Assembly (NCBI GenBank): GCA_021783135.1
Contig: JAJXUE010000002.1
Span: 36,625 to 100,624, forward strand
Length of the DNA stretch: 64,000 nt
From: Bacillota bacterium
GTDB lineage: Bacteria; Bacillota; Desulfitobacteriia; Desulfitobacteriales; JAJXUE01
Direction: 5' to 3'
This document shows positions 33,888 to 42,922 of this stretch, one piece after another; position 1 is the first letter of the stretch, and the number at the start of each line of letters is the position of its first letter. Made by a program: the position numbers and the translations under genes. Below the pieces are notes generated by a model that did not search any database, was not told the DNA's origin, and saw only the letters and a list, made by a program, of their open reading frames with translations.

Positions 33888-34595
33888 CTATTTGTTGAGA
33901 AGTTTACCTACACGAGCATAAGCTTGCTGTGCCTCGGTGTACTTAGGATCAAAATTTATCGCTGCCTGGTATTGCAAATATGCGTCCTTATAATCTTTTT
34001 GTTGCTCGTATATATAGCCTTTCCAGTACATACTCTCCGGGTCACCTGGGTCATACTTGTAGGCTAATGCTAACTCTTGCATCGCTGGTTGATATTCTTT
34101 GATTTTAGCATACGACACTCCGAGATTAAGGTGCGGCGGTGCAGTATTGGACGCAATTGCAATAGCTGCTTTAAGTTCGACAATCGCCCTATCCCACTGT
34201 TGCTGACTCATATACGCTAACCCAAGGTCATAATCTGCTGCATAGTTTTTCGGATCCAGCGACAAAGCTTGCTTGTACTGAGCCTCGGCTTGATCATACT
34301 GTTTTGCCAAGAAGTAACTCCAGCCCAGTTGCACGTGAGTTTCCGGGTCGTTGGGATTACTCTGAACTGCCGCCTGGTTCTGGGCAAGTTGGTTTTGCGT
34401 ATAGGTCAACTTATTGTAATTGTCCCAGAAGAACAATTTTCCCACACCAACTCCTACAGCGGCAAAAATGGCAATAAATACAACAAGAATGACTATAGCC
34501 TTAACTAAAGAAACCCCTTCATTCTTGGTTTGGTTCTCAGGTTGCACTGGGCCGCCCGTTTCTGGTTGAGACGGTGCCATGCTTACATCGGACAT
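33888..34595 (-). CDS. Membrane-anchored TPR protein
   Basis: The 235-residue protein has a Pro/Gln-rich cytoplasmic head of about 30 residues and one span (VKAIVILVVFIAIFAAVGVGVGKLFFW). About four TPRs follow (THVQLGWSYFLAKQYDQAEAQYKQAL, YDLGLAYMSQQQWDRAIVEL, LNLGVSYAKIKEYQPAMQEL, MYWKGYIYEQQKDYKDAYLQY). An ideal AAAGGAGGAG site precedes the ATG. It follows the 12-haem cytochrome gene and precedes the NHL and hexaheme genes. It is a paralogue of the TPR protein at 6656-7300, with the same LFFW edge. A scaffold role in assembling the exported cytochrome complex is likely but inferred. Confidence 0.85.
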   Translation of the reverse strand: MSDVSMAPSQPETGGPVQPENQTKNEGVSLVKAIVILVVFIAIFAAVGVGVGKLFFWDNYNKLTYTQNQLAQNQAAVQSNPNDPETHVQLGWSYFLAKQYDQAEAQYKQALSLDPKNYAADYDLGLAYMSQQQWDRAIVELKAAIAIASNTAPPHLNLGVSYAKIKEYQPAMQELALAYKYDPGDPESMYWKGYIYEQQKDYKDAYLQYQAAINFDPKYTEAQQAYARVGKLLNK

Positions 34596-34648
34596 TGTGC
34601 TCCTCCTTTAGTGAGTTCATATTGTTTAGGGTGTTTATCGCGTTTACG

Positions 34649-35755
34649 TTAATGTCGCGGCACTGCGTGACACACCAAACAGCCTGAAGAACTGTGACAT
34701 TGAAAGCACATTGCCTCCAAGCCGGTAGGCGGAATTGTCACTGGATGGCTTTGTTCAAGTTGCTCCGTATGAGTGTTATTGTGACATTTCATACAAATGA
34801 TTGTGCTCGGAGCATTATCTGACGAACTGTCGCCGTCCTCATCATGGCACACCAAGCAACCTGCCTTGTCTGTCTTAGCAAAGTTTTCGTGATCTTTCTT
34901 CCAATACGCATCGTAGTGGCTAAGCGGTTCCTTCGCGTGGCAAGTATTGCAAAAGGTGTTTGCTCTGGCATACGTTGCTGCGGTCAATTCCGTTGGAGCA
35001 TAGTCACCTAAATTCGAGGTGTTGGCGTGACATTTGTCACAAGCGGCCACATTTTGCTCCGCTAGCTTACCGTGCTCACTCAGCCAATTTAGACTGGTGT
35101 GATTAGCCGGTTTCACAATTTTGGTATGACAAGTTTCACACGTGACCGGTGCATTCCCGTCCTCATGACAGGAGATGCATACATTCATGGAAATCTTACT
35201 GAACCCGGCATCGATGTACGCCTTGCCAACTACGGCATTCCATTTATCATAATTCGTTAAAGCCGTAAAACCTTTTTCTTCGATATTTCCATGTGCAATT
35301 CCACTATGACAATCCACGCAGTTAACCCCGTTAGCCAAGTGAGTCAGATGGGGAAACTTGATATCTCCTGGGGCATTAGTAATCCTATTGTCCATGTTGT
35401 GGCACTGTTCGCAGGTCGAGTTAGGAATAGGTTCTGTCAATGATATTGGTTTAGGAAACGTCCCGGTTACATGAAAATAAAGTTGCTGCAATGATTCAAC
35501 CTTGTGCTCTAACTCATTTTTCAAACCCGGTTTAACGTGGCAATCTACACAAGGTATCTTGCTGTGCGACGATGCCATCCACGTGTAGTATTCGGGGCTC
35601 ATCTCGTGACACAAGGAGCAAAATACCGGAGTATTACTAATTACCAAAGCTCCGGCGCTAAGTGTGACTAATAGAATTGCCGAACCGGAAACTAGAATCA
35701 GCACTTTAAGCTTGCCTTCGGTGGTTGCGAATAGAGCCTTCAAACGTTTGAGCAT
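34649..35755 (-). CDS. Membrane-anchored dodecaheme cytochrome with NapC/NirT-type N-terminus
   Basis: The ATG at 35755 with GAAGGTG gives 368 residues; the track TTG is upstream and weaker. An N-terminal span (VLILVSGSAILLVTLSAGALV) is followed by NTPVFCSLCHEMSPEYYTWMASSHSKIPCVDCHV, the NapC/NirT/NrfH pattern for menaquinol-oxidising cytochromes. Twelve CXXCH motifs are present in all, including paired CISCH/CETCH and a C-terminal CFQCH/CLVCH. It should take electrons from menaquinol and pass them along its haem chain to partners outside the membrane. It follows the TPR/ligase pair and precedes the TPR-NHL-hexaheme cassette, so those proteins are natural partners. Confidence 0.9.
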   Translation of the reverse strand: MLKRLKALFATTEGKLKVLILVSGSAILLVTLSAGALVISNTPVFCSLCHEMSPEYYTWMASSHSKIPCVDCHVKPGLKNELEHKVESLQQLYFHVTGTFPKPISLTEPIPNSTCEQCHNMDNRITNAPGDIKFPHLTHLANGVNCVDCHSGIAHGNIEEKGFTALTNYDKWNAVVGKAYIDAGFSKISMNVCISCHEDGNAPVTCETCHTKIVKPANHTSLNWLSEHGKLAEQNVAACDKCHANTSNLGDYAPTELTAATYARANTFCNTCHAKEPLSHYDAYWKKDHENFAKTDKAGCLVCHDEDGDSSSDNAPSTIICMKCHNNTHTEQLEQSHPVTIPPTGLEAMCFQCHSSSGCLVCHAVPRH

Positions 35756-36023
35756 TTTTTCACCTTCAATTACGCGCAACTACTCGACCCACCTGTTAAA
35801 TTCTCGCGCTTCTTTAAGGTATACTGGTTTAATTTGCGCCTGCTCTCCTACATTTACTTTCTACATGAACATCCTTTTTCCTTCTTTTATTTCCTTTTAA
35901 TCTGGCTTTTTTGATTATTTTGTGTCTTCTATGGCTACGAGCACCAATAATACCCTACAGTATTTCTTATTCGACTTCGATTGGCAATTTCCTACTCGAA
36001 AAATGCTTTTGTGCAAAATTTAA

Positions 36024-37577
36024 CTAATTATTTTTTACTTTCTCTGATGGTGCCTTTTCAACTACCGAAACGCCAATTCCGAACAAAATCCAGAATATTA
36101 CCGAGGTTCCTGTTGTCGGGTCATTAAATAAAGCTTGCACCAAGAAAGCGAGCCAACCAACAAATAAAGTTGTTACCAGCGCCGCTCTTTCCCCGCATAG
36201 CGGCGTGGTGAACTGTTTACCAAAGGCCCAGATATGGCGGAAAATCAAGAGTAAAAATGCCATTAAGGCAAAAACTCCTGCCCCATACGCAAAGTCAAGG
36301 TACATGTCGTGTGGTTTGTCGACTACGACGTTAGGATCGTAAATACCAGAGGCTTTAGTCGGGTCATCCTGCGGAAAGGTATAAGTGAGCGTATCCATGC
36401 CATATCCTAGAATCGGCTTCTTTTCGATAAGTTGAGCTGTCTTGAGCCAGATATAGGCTCGCCCGGTACCTGCAGCCCATTTTTGCGGCGGCAGATTAAA
36501 TTCAGGCAGGCTTGCCTGGGGTTGAGCTACGCTAGGTTGGGCTGGCGCTGCTGGTTTTGGTGCTGCCGTGCTGCTGACCGCATTCCGATTACCGAGGAAA
36601 AACCCCATGCTTTTATTCCAGACGCGCTGGTCATGCGAACTAATAATGCTAAATAACAACACGAAGCAAACCAAAGTCACACCTGCGGTGATTATGCCCG
36701 CCTTACGTTGTTTGTTGAGCAACATTACAATAATAACCACAGGCGAGAGGACTACCAAAGTAAAAAAACCACTAGTAGCAAAGGAGGTGATAATAATGGC
36801 AAAACACAACAGTGCAACAACCCCGCTCACGATGCGTCGGGCAAGAGTGGTGTCCAAGATTGCTTTAGTCAAAAACATCAGAGTGAGCACTCCGGCGATA
36901 CCGCTGACAAAGTCCGGGTTACTCAGGGTAGAACTAATATAGGAACTGGGGCTTAATTTGCCAGTTAGGTCGCTGGATACGATTATAGAGTAGAAAAATT
37001 GCGAGTGCAAAATATTAATACCATAAAAATAGACCAAGCCCAGTGCGGCATTAATAAGAATCAAAGGGTAGAGAGCGTAAAAGAACCACTTAATTTGCTT
37101 CGTCGGATAGGTAAGATTGGCGGTAACGAAAAATAATAGTAAGTAGGCTAGATAAGACAGGGTTCCTTCATGCTGATCATATTGTCCAAAGAGACTCAAG
37201 GTCTTGTACTGGGCAAATGCCCCAGATAGTGCTATCAATAAGAACAACGCGCCGACAAAGATATTAATGTAGCTGGCCGGCAACTCATACTTTTGCATAA
37301 TCAGCTTATACAGAAAAAGTCCCAATACAATAACTGCGCCAATGATGGTAACGAGCATTTGATAATATGAGAAAAACTCTGCCGCTTTGCCGGCATCAAT
37401 CGTGGTTCCTGTGATGTGGGGGCTGATGTGGTCAATAAATGCCATGTGTACTATAATCGGCGCAATAGCCAAAGTGAGTAAAATGGTGATGAGAATCGAC
37501 AGGTCAATGGTACTCATTTTGGCCTTGTCAGTAAGTTGCTGTGCAGGCGGAGAGGCGAGTTTCCTTTTCTTTGCCAT
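36024..37577 (-). CDS. O-antigen ligase/Wzy_C-family polytopic membrane protein
   Basis: The 517-residue protein has about 11-12 predicted spans and a large external loop at about residues 330-420. The loop contains GTGRAYIWLKTAQLIEKKPILGYGMDTL, and KPHDMYLDFAYGAGVFAL follows. This arrangement is that of the Wzy_C superfamily (WaaL, Wzy, PglL), which transfers undecaprenyl-linked glycans to lipid A, growing chains or protein. A Gram-positive cell has no lipid A, so protein or wall glycosylation is more likely. An AAAGGAG site precedes it. It is paired with the TPR gene 12 bases upstream, exactly like its paralogue at 45036-46562. Confidence 0.85.
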   Translation of the reverse strand: MAKKRKLASPPAQQLTDKAKMSTIDLSILITILLTLAIAPIIVHMAFIDHISPHITGTTIDAGKAAEFFSYYQMLVTIIGAVIVLGLFLYKLIMQKYELPASYINIFVGALFLLIALSGAFAQYKTLSLFGQYDQHEGTLSYLAYLLLFFVTANLTYPTKQIKWFFYALYPLILINAALGLVYFYGINILHSQFFYSIIVSSDLTGKLSPSSYISSTLSNPDFVSGIAGVLTLMFLTKAILDTTLARRIVSGVVALLCFAIIITSFATSGFFTLVVLSPVVIIVMLLNKQRKAGIITAGVTLVCFVLLFSIISSHDQRVWNKSMGFFLGNRNAVSSTAAPKPAAPAQPSVAQPQASLPEFNLPPQKWAAGTGRAYIWLKTAQLIEKKPILGYGMDTLTYTFPQDDPTKASGIYDPNVVVDKPHDMYLDFAYGAGVFALMAFLLLIFRHIWAFGKQFTTPLCGERAALVTTLFVGWLAFLVQALFNDPTTGTSVIFWILFGIGVSVVEKAPSEKVKNN

Positions 37578-37589
37578 GTCTTGTCTCCT

Positions 37590-38090
37590 TTATTTCTTAG
37601 TTGTAGCCGCATTGATTTGGTTTAATAAAGTAGTAAGGCCCGTTGCTACCGTAGGATCATTATTAAACGTTTGCGCCCGCAACACATATTGCTTCGCCGT
37701 CGTAAGCTCCCGCAAATTAGCATAATTTAAAGCTGCCGCGTAAAGATATTGTGGGTTGTTGACAATAAATGGCCTTTCCAGCCTGGTTGCGGTGTACCAA
37801 TGCTCCGCTTCACTGAACTTGCCTTCTTCGGTGAGACAGTACGCATATTGCCACATTAGCATGTAGCTGTCCGGATGCGATTCAAGCAGGGAGCTGAAAA
37901 TCGGGGCAGCATCGGCAACTTTGCCCTGCTGGATCATACCGTTGGCCTGCTGATAAAGGTTATAGTAATTGGTGTATTGTGCATCCTGCTGTTGACCTAT
38001 TTCGCTGGCAACAATTAAGCAGACGATTCCGATGCAAATTAGTACAAAGAAAACTAAATTACGTGTTTTACCATTTACACTAAAATTCAT
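37590..38090 (-). CDS. Membrane-anchored TPR protein paired with O-antigen ligase
   Basis: The 166-residue protein starts MNFSVNGKTRN and has one span (LVFFVLICIGIVCLIVAS), then EIGQQQDAQYTNYYNLYQQA and about two to three TPR-like helical pairs (QYAYCLTEEGKFSEAEHWYTA, YANLRELTTAKQYVLRA). It is paralogous to the protein at 44494-45039 (MNF start, GQQQD after the span, same length class). In both places it directly precedes a Wzy_C-type ligase. It therefore probably modulates, localises or feeds that enzyme. An AAGGAG site precedes the ATG. It is the first gene after the terminator of the 10-haem cytochrome. Confidence 0.82.
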   Translation of the reverse strand: MNFSVNGKTRNLVFFVLICIGIVCLIVASEIGQQQDAQYTNYYNLYQQANGMIQQGKVADAAPIFSSLLESHPDSYMLMWQYAYCLTEEGKFSEAEHWYTATRLERPFIVNNPQYLYAAALNYANLRELTTAKQYVLRAQTFNNDPTVATGLTTLLNQINAATTKK

Positions 38091-38257
38091 ACCTAGCTCC
38101 TTATTGTAAGATTTGACACGATATATGGTCTATACTGACTAACATAATTCTTTTCGACATTTGTTGCTAATTTCCTTCCCGAAGTTTAAGTCCAAATTCT
38201 TCTTAGAGCAAACCTTAATAAGACCCGCGACTAAGACTCGAAAGGTGGCATTAAAAA

Positions 38258-38299
38258 ATTAAGGACCCATTCCCACCTTGATGGTAATGGGTCCTTAAT
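38258..38299 (-). terminator. Strong rho-independent terminator after the decaheme cytochrome
   Basis: A perfect 14-base inverted repeat (ATTAAGGACCCATT) with a 14-base loop that can itself pair is followed on the minus strand by TTTTTT. It lies 15 bases after the cytochrome stop. Confidence 0.92.
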
Positions 38300-38313
38300 C
38301 ATATTGTTGCGTG

Positions 38314-39447
38314 TTACGAGCCGAACTTATTGCCGTGACAGGTACTACAGTATACCTTATTAACCATTTGCGTAGTCGGCCTATCGGTTATGAGCCTGTC
38401 AATGCTATTGCCATTGTCTTTTACAGCTGTACTCTTGCTCGCCTCCGCTGACGTGGCTGCAGAGGCAACCCCGGGTCGAATGTCGTGGCAAGCCAAGCAG
38501 TTTTGGATGCCTTTTTCCTTCTCAATCTGGCCGTGTGCCGCAATCCACGGAGTTTGATTAGCTTCTGTGCCATGATTGGGCGGCCGCTTGGTATGACAGT
38601 TCAAGCAGAATACATTTTCCCTGGCATATTGATCGACGGTCAGATTCTGATCTTGACCGGGATTCAGGAAACCATAGGAGTGGCATTTGTCGCACACCTT
38701 AATGTCCTTCTCCGCCTGAATACCGTGGTTATCGAGCCAATTAGGCATGTTCCTATGGCTGGCCGGTATCCCAATCTGACTATGGCAAGTAGTACAATTG
38801 GTTGGTTCACCCCGCTGCACATGGCACGCAATGCACGTGTCCATACGCGGACTAGAGTATGTTGGCACCATTTCTTTGGCCGCGAGCGCCACTGTCCAGT
38901 CATCAAACGGAATTACAGATGCCTTGCTCACACCACGTTCTGAAATCATGCCATGCGTTACACCCTTGTGACAATTAATACACAATACCCCTTTAGCAAT
39001 GTGCTTATCGTGAGGTATGATGATGTCCCCCGAGGGCGAGTACTGGCGATTTGCGGAGTGACACTGCAAACAGACGAGATTAGGAATGGTTTCTTCATCC
39101 CACGGATACTTAATCGGACTCGAATAGGTATGCGTGACATGCTGGTAAACCTGAACCATGGCATGCAGTTTATCTTTGATTAAATTTCCTATACCGGGAG
39201 CAATATGACAGTCAACACACGCTATCTGACTGTGGGCCGAGGCTTCCCAAGTCGTATATTCTGGACGCATTTCGTGACAGGTATTGCCGCAAAAACTTGA
39301 CTGCATCGTATATTCCAAAGCTCCTACCATTACAGCGCCAACAACTATGATGAAACCGCTGATTAGAATAATAAGCTTTAGTTTATCCTCTGTCTTTGAC
39401 AGGTCAAATTTCGGTATTTTACTTGTCATCTTTCTACCAACGGACAA
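38314..39447 (-). CDS. Membrane-anchored decaheme cytochrome with NapC/NirT-type N-terminus
   Basis: A TTG start at 39447 is supported by AAAGGAGGTGA eight bases upstream; the ATG at 39429 has no site. The 377-residue product has a span (LIILISGFIIVVGAVMVGAL) followed by MQSSFCGNTCHEMRPEYTTWEASAHSQIACVDCH. The first haem motif is CX3CH (CGNTCH). Nine CXXCH motifs follow (CVDCH, CLQCH, CINCH, CIACH, CTTCH, CDKCH, CLNCH, CLACH, CSTCH), giving ten in total. The NapC/NirT-like head suggests menaquinol oxidation with electron transfer outward. It is related to the 12-haem protein at 34649-35755. A strong terminator follows and a palindrome lies in its leader, so it may be its own transcription unit. 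Confidence 0.9.
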   Translation of the reverse strand: MSVGRKMTSKIPKFDLSKTEDKLKLIILISGFIIVVGAVMVGALEYTMQSSFCGNTCHEMRPEYTTWEASAHSQIACVDCHIAPGIGNLIKDKLHAMVQVYQHVTHTYSSPIKYPWDEETIPNLVCLQCHSANRQYSPSGDIIIPHDKHIAKGVLCINCHKGVTHGMISERGVSKASVIPFDDWTVALAAKEMVPTYSSPRMDTCIACHVQRGEPTNCTTCHSQIGIPASHRNMPNWLDNHGIQAEKDIKVCDKCHSYGFLNPGQDQNLTVDQYARENVFCLNCHTKRPPNHGTEANQTPWIAAHGQIEKEKGIQNCLACHDIRPGVASAATSAEASKSTAVKDNGNSIDRLITDRPTTQMVNKVYCSTCHGNKFGS

Positions 39448-39483
39448 TTAATTCACCTCCTTTTAATATTGCTTTTTATAAAA

Positions 39484-39499
39484 TGTGCAAATGTGCACA
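39484..39499. promoter_or_regulatory. Palindromic candidate operator upstream of the decaheme cytochrome
   Basis: TGTGCA-AATG-TGCACA is a perfect inverted repeat located 37-52 bases before the TTG start, beside an AT-rich TTTATAAAA stretch. It resembles CRP/FNR-family sites (TGTGA-N6-TCACA) only loosely. Confidence 0.4.
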
Positions 39500-39676
39500 A
39501 ATCTTTATAAAAATTAAAATCAACTAGCAAAGGTTGAAGCGACTTACTATATTCTCCACTTTTGCAACAAAATCCTGCCATTACCATCAACTAATTATTT
39601 TTAGTTACTTATGCCAACAATAACTACCATACTATTATTTACTATTCGTCAAACTACCATAAAACACCTGCCCTGT

Positions 39677-40807
39677 TCAATGTGTAACAGTGACATTAGT
39701 AACCGTAGTATTGCCGGCATCGTCTTGCACTTTGATAGGCAACAAGTTGGTGCCGGAGGTCAATTGCCAAACATAATTGATACTGCTTGCAGTCACTTTC
39801 TGCGGGGCTTGCGAGCCAAAGGTTACTAATAGGCCGTTGGCTAAATCGGCGTCTTGCAGTAAAACCTTCAAGGTGAGACTGGGTGAATTAGTGGTACTGG
39901 GTAACGGCATAGGCGTGTCGAACAGACCCAGTTGCGCAATATTAACCTGGGGCGGAGTTACATACGTAACTGCGGCTTGCTTCTCATCGTAGTAGAAACC
40001 CCAGTCTGGATACCTTTCATCCACTATAATTTGATTGTAACCCGGGTATGTAAGCGGTACTGTTGCAGCATAAGTGCCGTCTGCGCCCACACTTGCTGAT
40101 ACGCTGCCGTTAATAATCAGGCTCGCATTGGGTACTCCTCGGCCGCTCACGATAACACTTGCCTTATTGGTGACATTGGGCACGGTGACGGTCAAGTAAG
40201 GCTTTGGGGCGGACTTATTAACGGAAACTGTCGGGCTGTACCCCCCCACAGGCAGCTTTTGACCGACAATTTGCTTGCTTTGAACGGGCTGATACGGGTT
40301 GATCGGCTTTACCTTAGGCAACTGGGGCACGATATCCGGAGGCGGGGGGGGTATGGTTGGTAGCCCGTCTCGGGCCGATATGTTGGGGGGAATGATGTCC
40401 AAGTCCGCCACATCTTCCACACCAGCGGTGCTAATGGCTTCTACCCGCATAATCTGGCTGACAATGGTTCCTTTATAGGTCTGCGTAAATGTTCCATCCG
40501 CTTGCACAGCAACAGAGACCCCATTGATCAATAATGTGGCACCGGGATCAGTGCTGCCGGAAATCACCATGGTGGTATTGTTGACATATTTGGGGTCTGC
40601 CAGATGCAGACTGGGCGGAGTAGGTTTGACTATTATGGGCTTTGGACGCAACACAAAAAAACCTACTGCGAGGCAAACGATAACGACAAATCCAAGTAAG
40701 AATTTATGCTTTTTAAGCCATTGCGGAAACTGCCGCGGAAATTGTTTTATATTAGCCATTTTTTGTTTAAATGAGTTTACGATTGTGCCAAAAGGCATTA
40801 ACTTCAT
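39677..40807 (-). CDS. Membrane-anchored protein with Ig-like repeats and proline-rich linker
   Basis: The 376-residue protein has an N-terminal basic region and one span (LLGFVVIVCLAVGFFVL). Two or three bacterial Ig-like modules of the glucodextranase-B type follow. They share the pattern VISGSTDPGATLLINGVSV-ADGTFTQT and VSGRGVPNASLIINGSV-ADGTYAAT, with a final QDDAGNTTVTNVTVTH. A proline-rich linker (IPPPPPDIVPQLP) is encoded partly by an eight-base C run. Such modules are usually adhesive or spacer domains. It lies just upstream of the decaheme cytochrome in the same direction, so a surface role linked to it is possible. No catalytic motif is seen. The ATG at 40807 has a GGTGA site. Confidence 0.7.
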   Translation of the reverse strand: MKLMPFGTIVNSFKQKMANIKQFPRQFPQWLKKHKFLLGFVVIVCLAVGFFVLRPKPIIVKPTPPSLHLADPKYVNNTTMVISGSTDPGATLLINGVSVAVQADGTFTQTYKGTIVSQIMRVEAISTAGVEDVADLDIIPPNISARDGLPTIPPPPPDIVPQLPKVKPINPYQPVQSKQIVGQKLPVGGYSPTVSVNKSAPKPYLTVTVPNVTNKASVIVSGRGVPNASLIINGSVSASVGADGTYAATVPLTYPGYNQIIVDERYPDWGFYYDEKQAAVTYVTPPQVNIAQLGLFDTPMPLPSTTNSPSLTLKVLLQDADLANGLLVTFGSQAPQKVTASSINYVWQLTSGTNLLPIKVQDDAGNTTVTNVTVTH

Positions 40808-40992
40808 CAGTATTCACCAAATCTTTTCTTATTCAGTAATTTTATGCCATTGTTGCGATAAGATTTATTGCTCTCACAAACCAAGACGGCATTGTTCGCG
40901 AATTTTTTTGACTGTAGCATAGCTAGTGAATTATTCGACTCCAAAAACTAATATCCTGCAACTAATTTTGGCGGGATTTTGGCCAATAAAAA

Positions 40993-41026
40993 ACGCGCGC
41001 TCCTTTTTTAATCTGCAGCGCACGCA
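40993..41026 (-). terminator. Rho-independent terminator after the DnaI-like gene
   Basis: A nine-pair GC-rich stem with two G-U pairs (GCGTGCGCT/AGCGCGCGT) is followed on the minus strand by TTTTTTATT, about 70 bases after the DnaI-like stop. Confidence 0.75.
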
Positions 41027-41095
41027 TTCTAATACCAATGTTCGATATACTCGGCTATGGTTGTCAATTCTTTATCTAGCTTGAACCGGACAAAT

Positions 41096-42013
41096 TCACT
41101 TTTTGTTCTCACGTGCTAAGTAGTTGGCCAGGCGAATATCTTGTTCCACGCAAATTTTGTAGATACGGCACATTTGCAAGATGCGGGATGAGGTGCGGTC
41201 CCCTAGGTATTCACCCAATTCATAAATATCCAGATTAGTGGTAATAATGGTGGGCAACTGATAATTCATCCGGTAATTAACAATTGAATAAATACGGTTT
41301 TTCGTCCAATCAGTGTAATTGTGCGCGCCCAAATCATCCAAAATCAAAACTGGCACAGTCCGAGCCGCGTCCAATAAGTCTTGCTCAGAATTTTCGGCAT
41401 CCTTGCGGCCAATACTTGCCCGCAATTCATCTAACAGATCGGGCACTACTAAAAAAAGCAGGTTTTTGTCAGCTGCCATGAGCGCGTTGGCAATGGCACA
41501 GGCCAAAAAAGTTTTACCGGAGCCCACCGGCCCGGTAAACATCAAGCCCAAGGCTGTGCCTGTTTGCAGATAATCGTTAACAAAGTCCTGGGCCCCGTGT
41601 AAGGCCAACCTGGCAGATTCATAGTAGGAGCGGTTTTTTTCGTCGTCAGCCAGACAACGCGAATAATATTCGAGTACAAAAGTGTCAAAGGTATGCTGCA
41701 TCATGTTCGGGGAGATGCGAGCGTACTTAAATTTATTATATAGCTCTTTTTGTTGCATACACTGACACGGCCGCGCTAAATTCTCCTCGATTACAATGCC
41801 CCGATCCAAACATATCGGGCAATTGAATGCACTCATCCGCCTACCCTCAGAACGAGCATCATGTTGACTTGGTAGCATTGCTTTTGGCAGCATGGCAGCC
41901 TGGATTACAGCTTCTTGTCTTGCAGTTTCTTGTGTTGCAGTTTCTGGTGTTGCAGCTTCTGTTGTAGCACCTTGGGTCGTATGCTTAGCTAGTATATCCT
42001 TAATCGATTGCAT
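41096..42013 (-). CDS. DnaI/DnaC-like helicase-loader ATPase
   Basis: It has about 305 residues from the second of two adjacent ATGs, which has the better GAGGTGA spacing. A low-complexity head (TTEAATPETATQETARQEA) precedes a zinc-type cluster CPICLDRG...CQCMQQKEL. An AAA+ domain follows with Walker A MFTGPVGSGKTFLACAIANAL, Walker B VLILDDLGAHN and sensor NLDIYELGEYLGDRTSSRI. It should load the replicative helicase at the origin or restart forks. The DnaD-domain protein gene is six bases upstream, the common Firmicutes pairing of DnaB/DnaD-like and DnaI-like loaders. Confidence 0.87.
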   Translation of the reverse strand: MQSIKDILAKHTTQGATTEAATPETATQETARQEAVIQAAMLPKAMLPSQHDARSEGRRMSAFNCPICLDRGIVIEENLARPCQCMQQKELYNKFKYARISPNMMQHTFDTFVLEYYSRCLADDEKNRSYYESARLALHGAQDFVNDYLQTGTALGLMFTGPVGSGKTFLACAIANALMAADKNLLFLVVPDLLDELRASIGRKDAENSEQDLLDAARTVPVLILDDLGAHNYTDWTKNRIYSIVNYRMNYQLPTIITTNLDIYELGEYLGDRTSSRILQMCRIYKICVEQDIRLANYLARENKK

Positions 42014-42022
42014 CATTCACCT

Positions 42023-42817
42023 CTATAAGTAGATGTCCTTATATTTATCCTTGAGCGACGGGCCTTTGGCTGGGCCGGTGCGCGGTTTTGCGGTCTTAGC
42101 TTGAGTCTGGCGGCTGGCTTGGAATCTGGCATCATCGGCAAATACTTCCTGGAGGCTGTGAAAATTCTTCTTATACCACTGCTGCAAAATCGAATTTATA
42201 TAGCGCCAATTCGTGGTTTGATTCAGTACCGCTCGCTTGAGGGCTTCTAAAATAAGTTCGGACGGCAAATGGCAACCTTCGTGCCACTCAATAATATTGC
42301 TGCATTCAATTTCGGTCAAAGGGCGGCCAAATTCCTTTTCAAAGGACTTAACCAACATACCTGTGCCTGCGTCAAGTTTGCTGCTGCCTGAAACGGATTC
42401 AGGCACTTCAGCGGTGCTCTTGCTACTTTTGGCAACCTTAGTGCGTTCGAGCCAAGCCTTCGCTTTTTCCTGGGCCCAAATTTCAGACAATTTTTCCATC
42501 AACCCAATCATACTATAGGCCGGTACCAAGGTGTGGTCTTCCGGCTCCAGTACTTTTTCCACACTCAGGAACTCTTGTTCTATCAGGCGGCCCAACATAT
42601 TTTCTACCCGCTCCGCTTCGGTTCCGAGCAGTTCCGCCAAGGTAGCCGGCGTCGGATAAGGCATTCTTTCCCGTAAACCAATGAGTTGTAACAGTAAAAT
42701 AAATTCCCCGTCTTGCAGGCCCAAGCGGGTATAATTTTGGAGTAAGAGCTTTGGGACTGCTACTGTCCCGTACGTCAAATCAGCGCCAAAGCTACCGCAG
42801 TGATCTTTCCCGGCCAT
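42023..42817 (-). CDS. DnaD-domain replication initiation protein
   Basis: It has about 264 residues from the ATG at 42817, preceded by AAGGA. The N-terminal winged-helix part includes LPKLLLQNYTRLGLQDGEFILLLQLIGL and LAELLGTEAERVENMLGRLIEQEFL. The C-terminal DnaD-like (DnaB_2) domain is FEKEFGRPLTEIECSNIIEWHEGCHLPSELILEAL...NWRYINSILQQWYKKNFHSLQEV. These proteins remodel origin DNA and recruit the helicase loader. It directly precedes the DnaI-like gene and is transcribed with it. Confidence 0.88.
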   Translation of the reverse strand: MAGKDHCGSFGADLTYGTVAVPKLLLQNYTRLGLQDGEFILLLQLIGLRERMPYPTPATLAELLGTEAERVENMLGRLIEQEFLSVEKVLEPEDHTLVPAYSMIGLMEKLSEIWAQEKAKAWLERTKVAKSSKSTAEVPESVSGSSKLDAGTGMLVKSFEKEFGRPLTEIECSNIIEWHEGCHLPSELILEALKRAVLNQTTNWRYINSILQQWYKKNFHSLQEVFADDARFQASRQTQAKTAKPRTGPAKGPSLKDKYKDIYL

Positions 42818-42922
42818 TTCAATCAATCCTTAAATCAAGTCTGAGTATGAAATATTCGCGAACACCGGGCATTCTCCTGCCTGTAAATACTGCCATAATA
42901 AATTAGTAAATTGTAACTTGGC

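Noticed and set aside
36568-36956. Plus-strand ORFs of 124 and 82 residues inside the O-antigen ligase gene
   Set aside because: They are antisense shadows of a gene with clear family features and show basic, low-quality translations.
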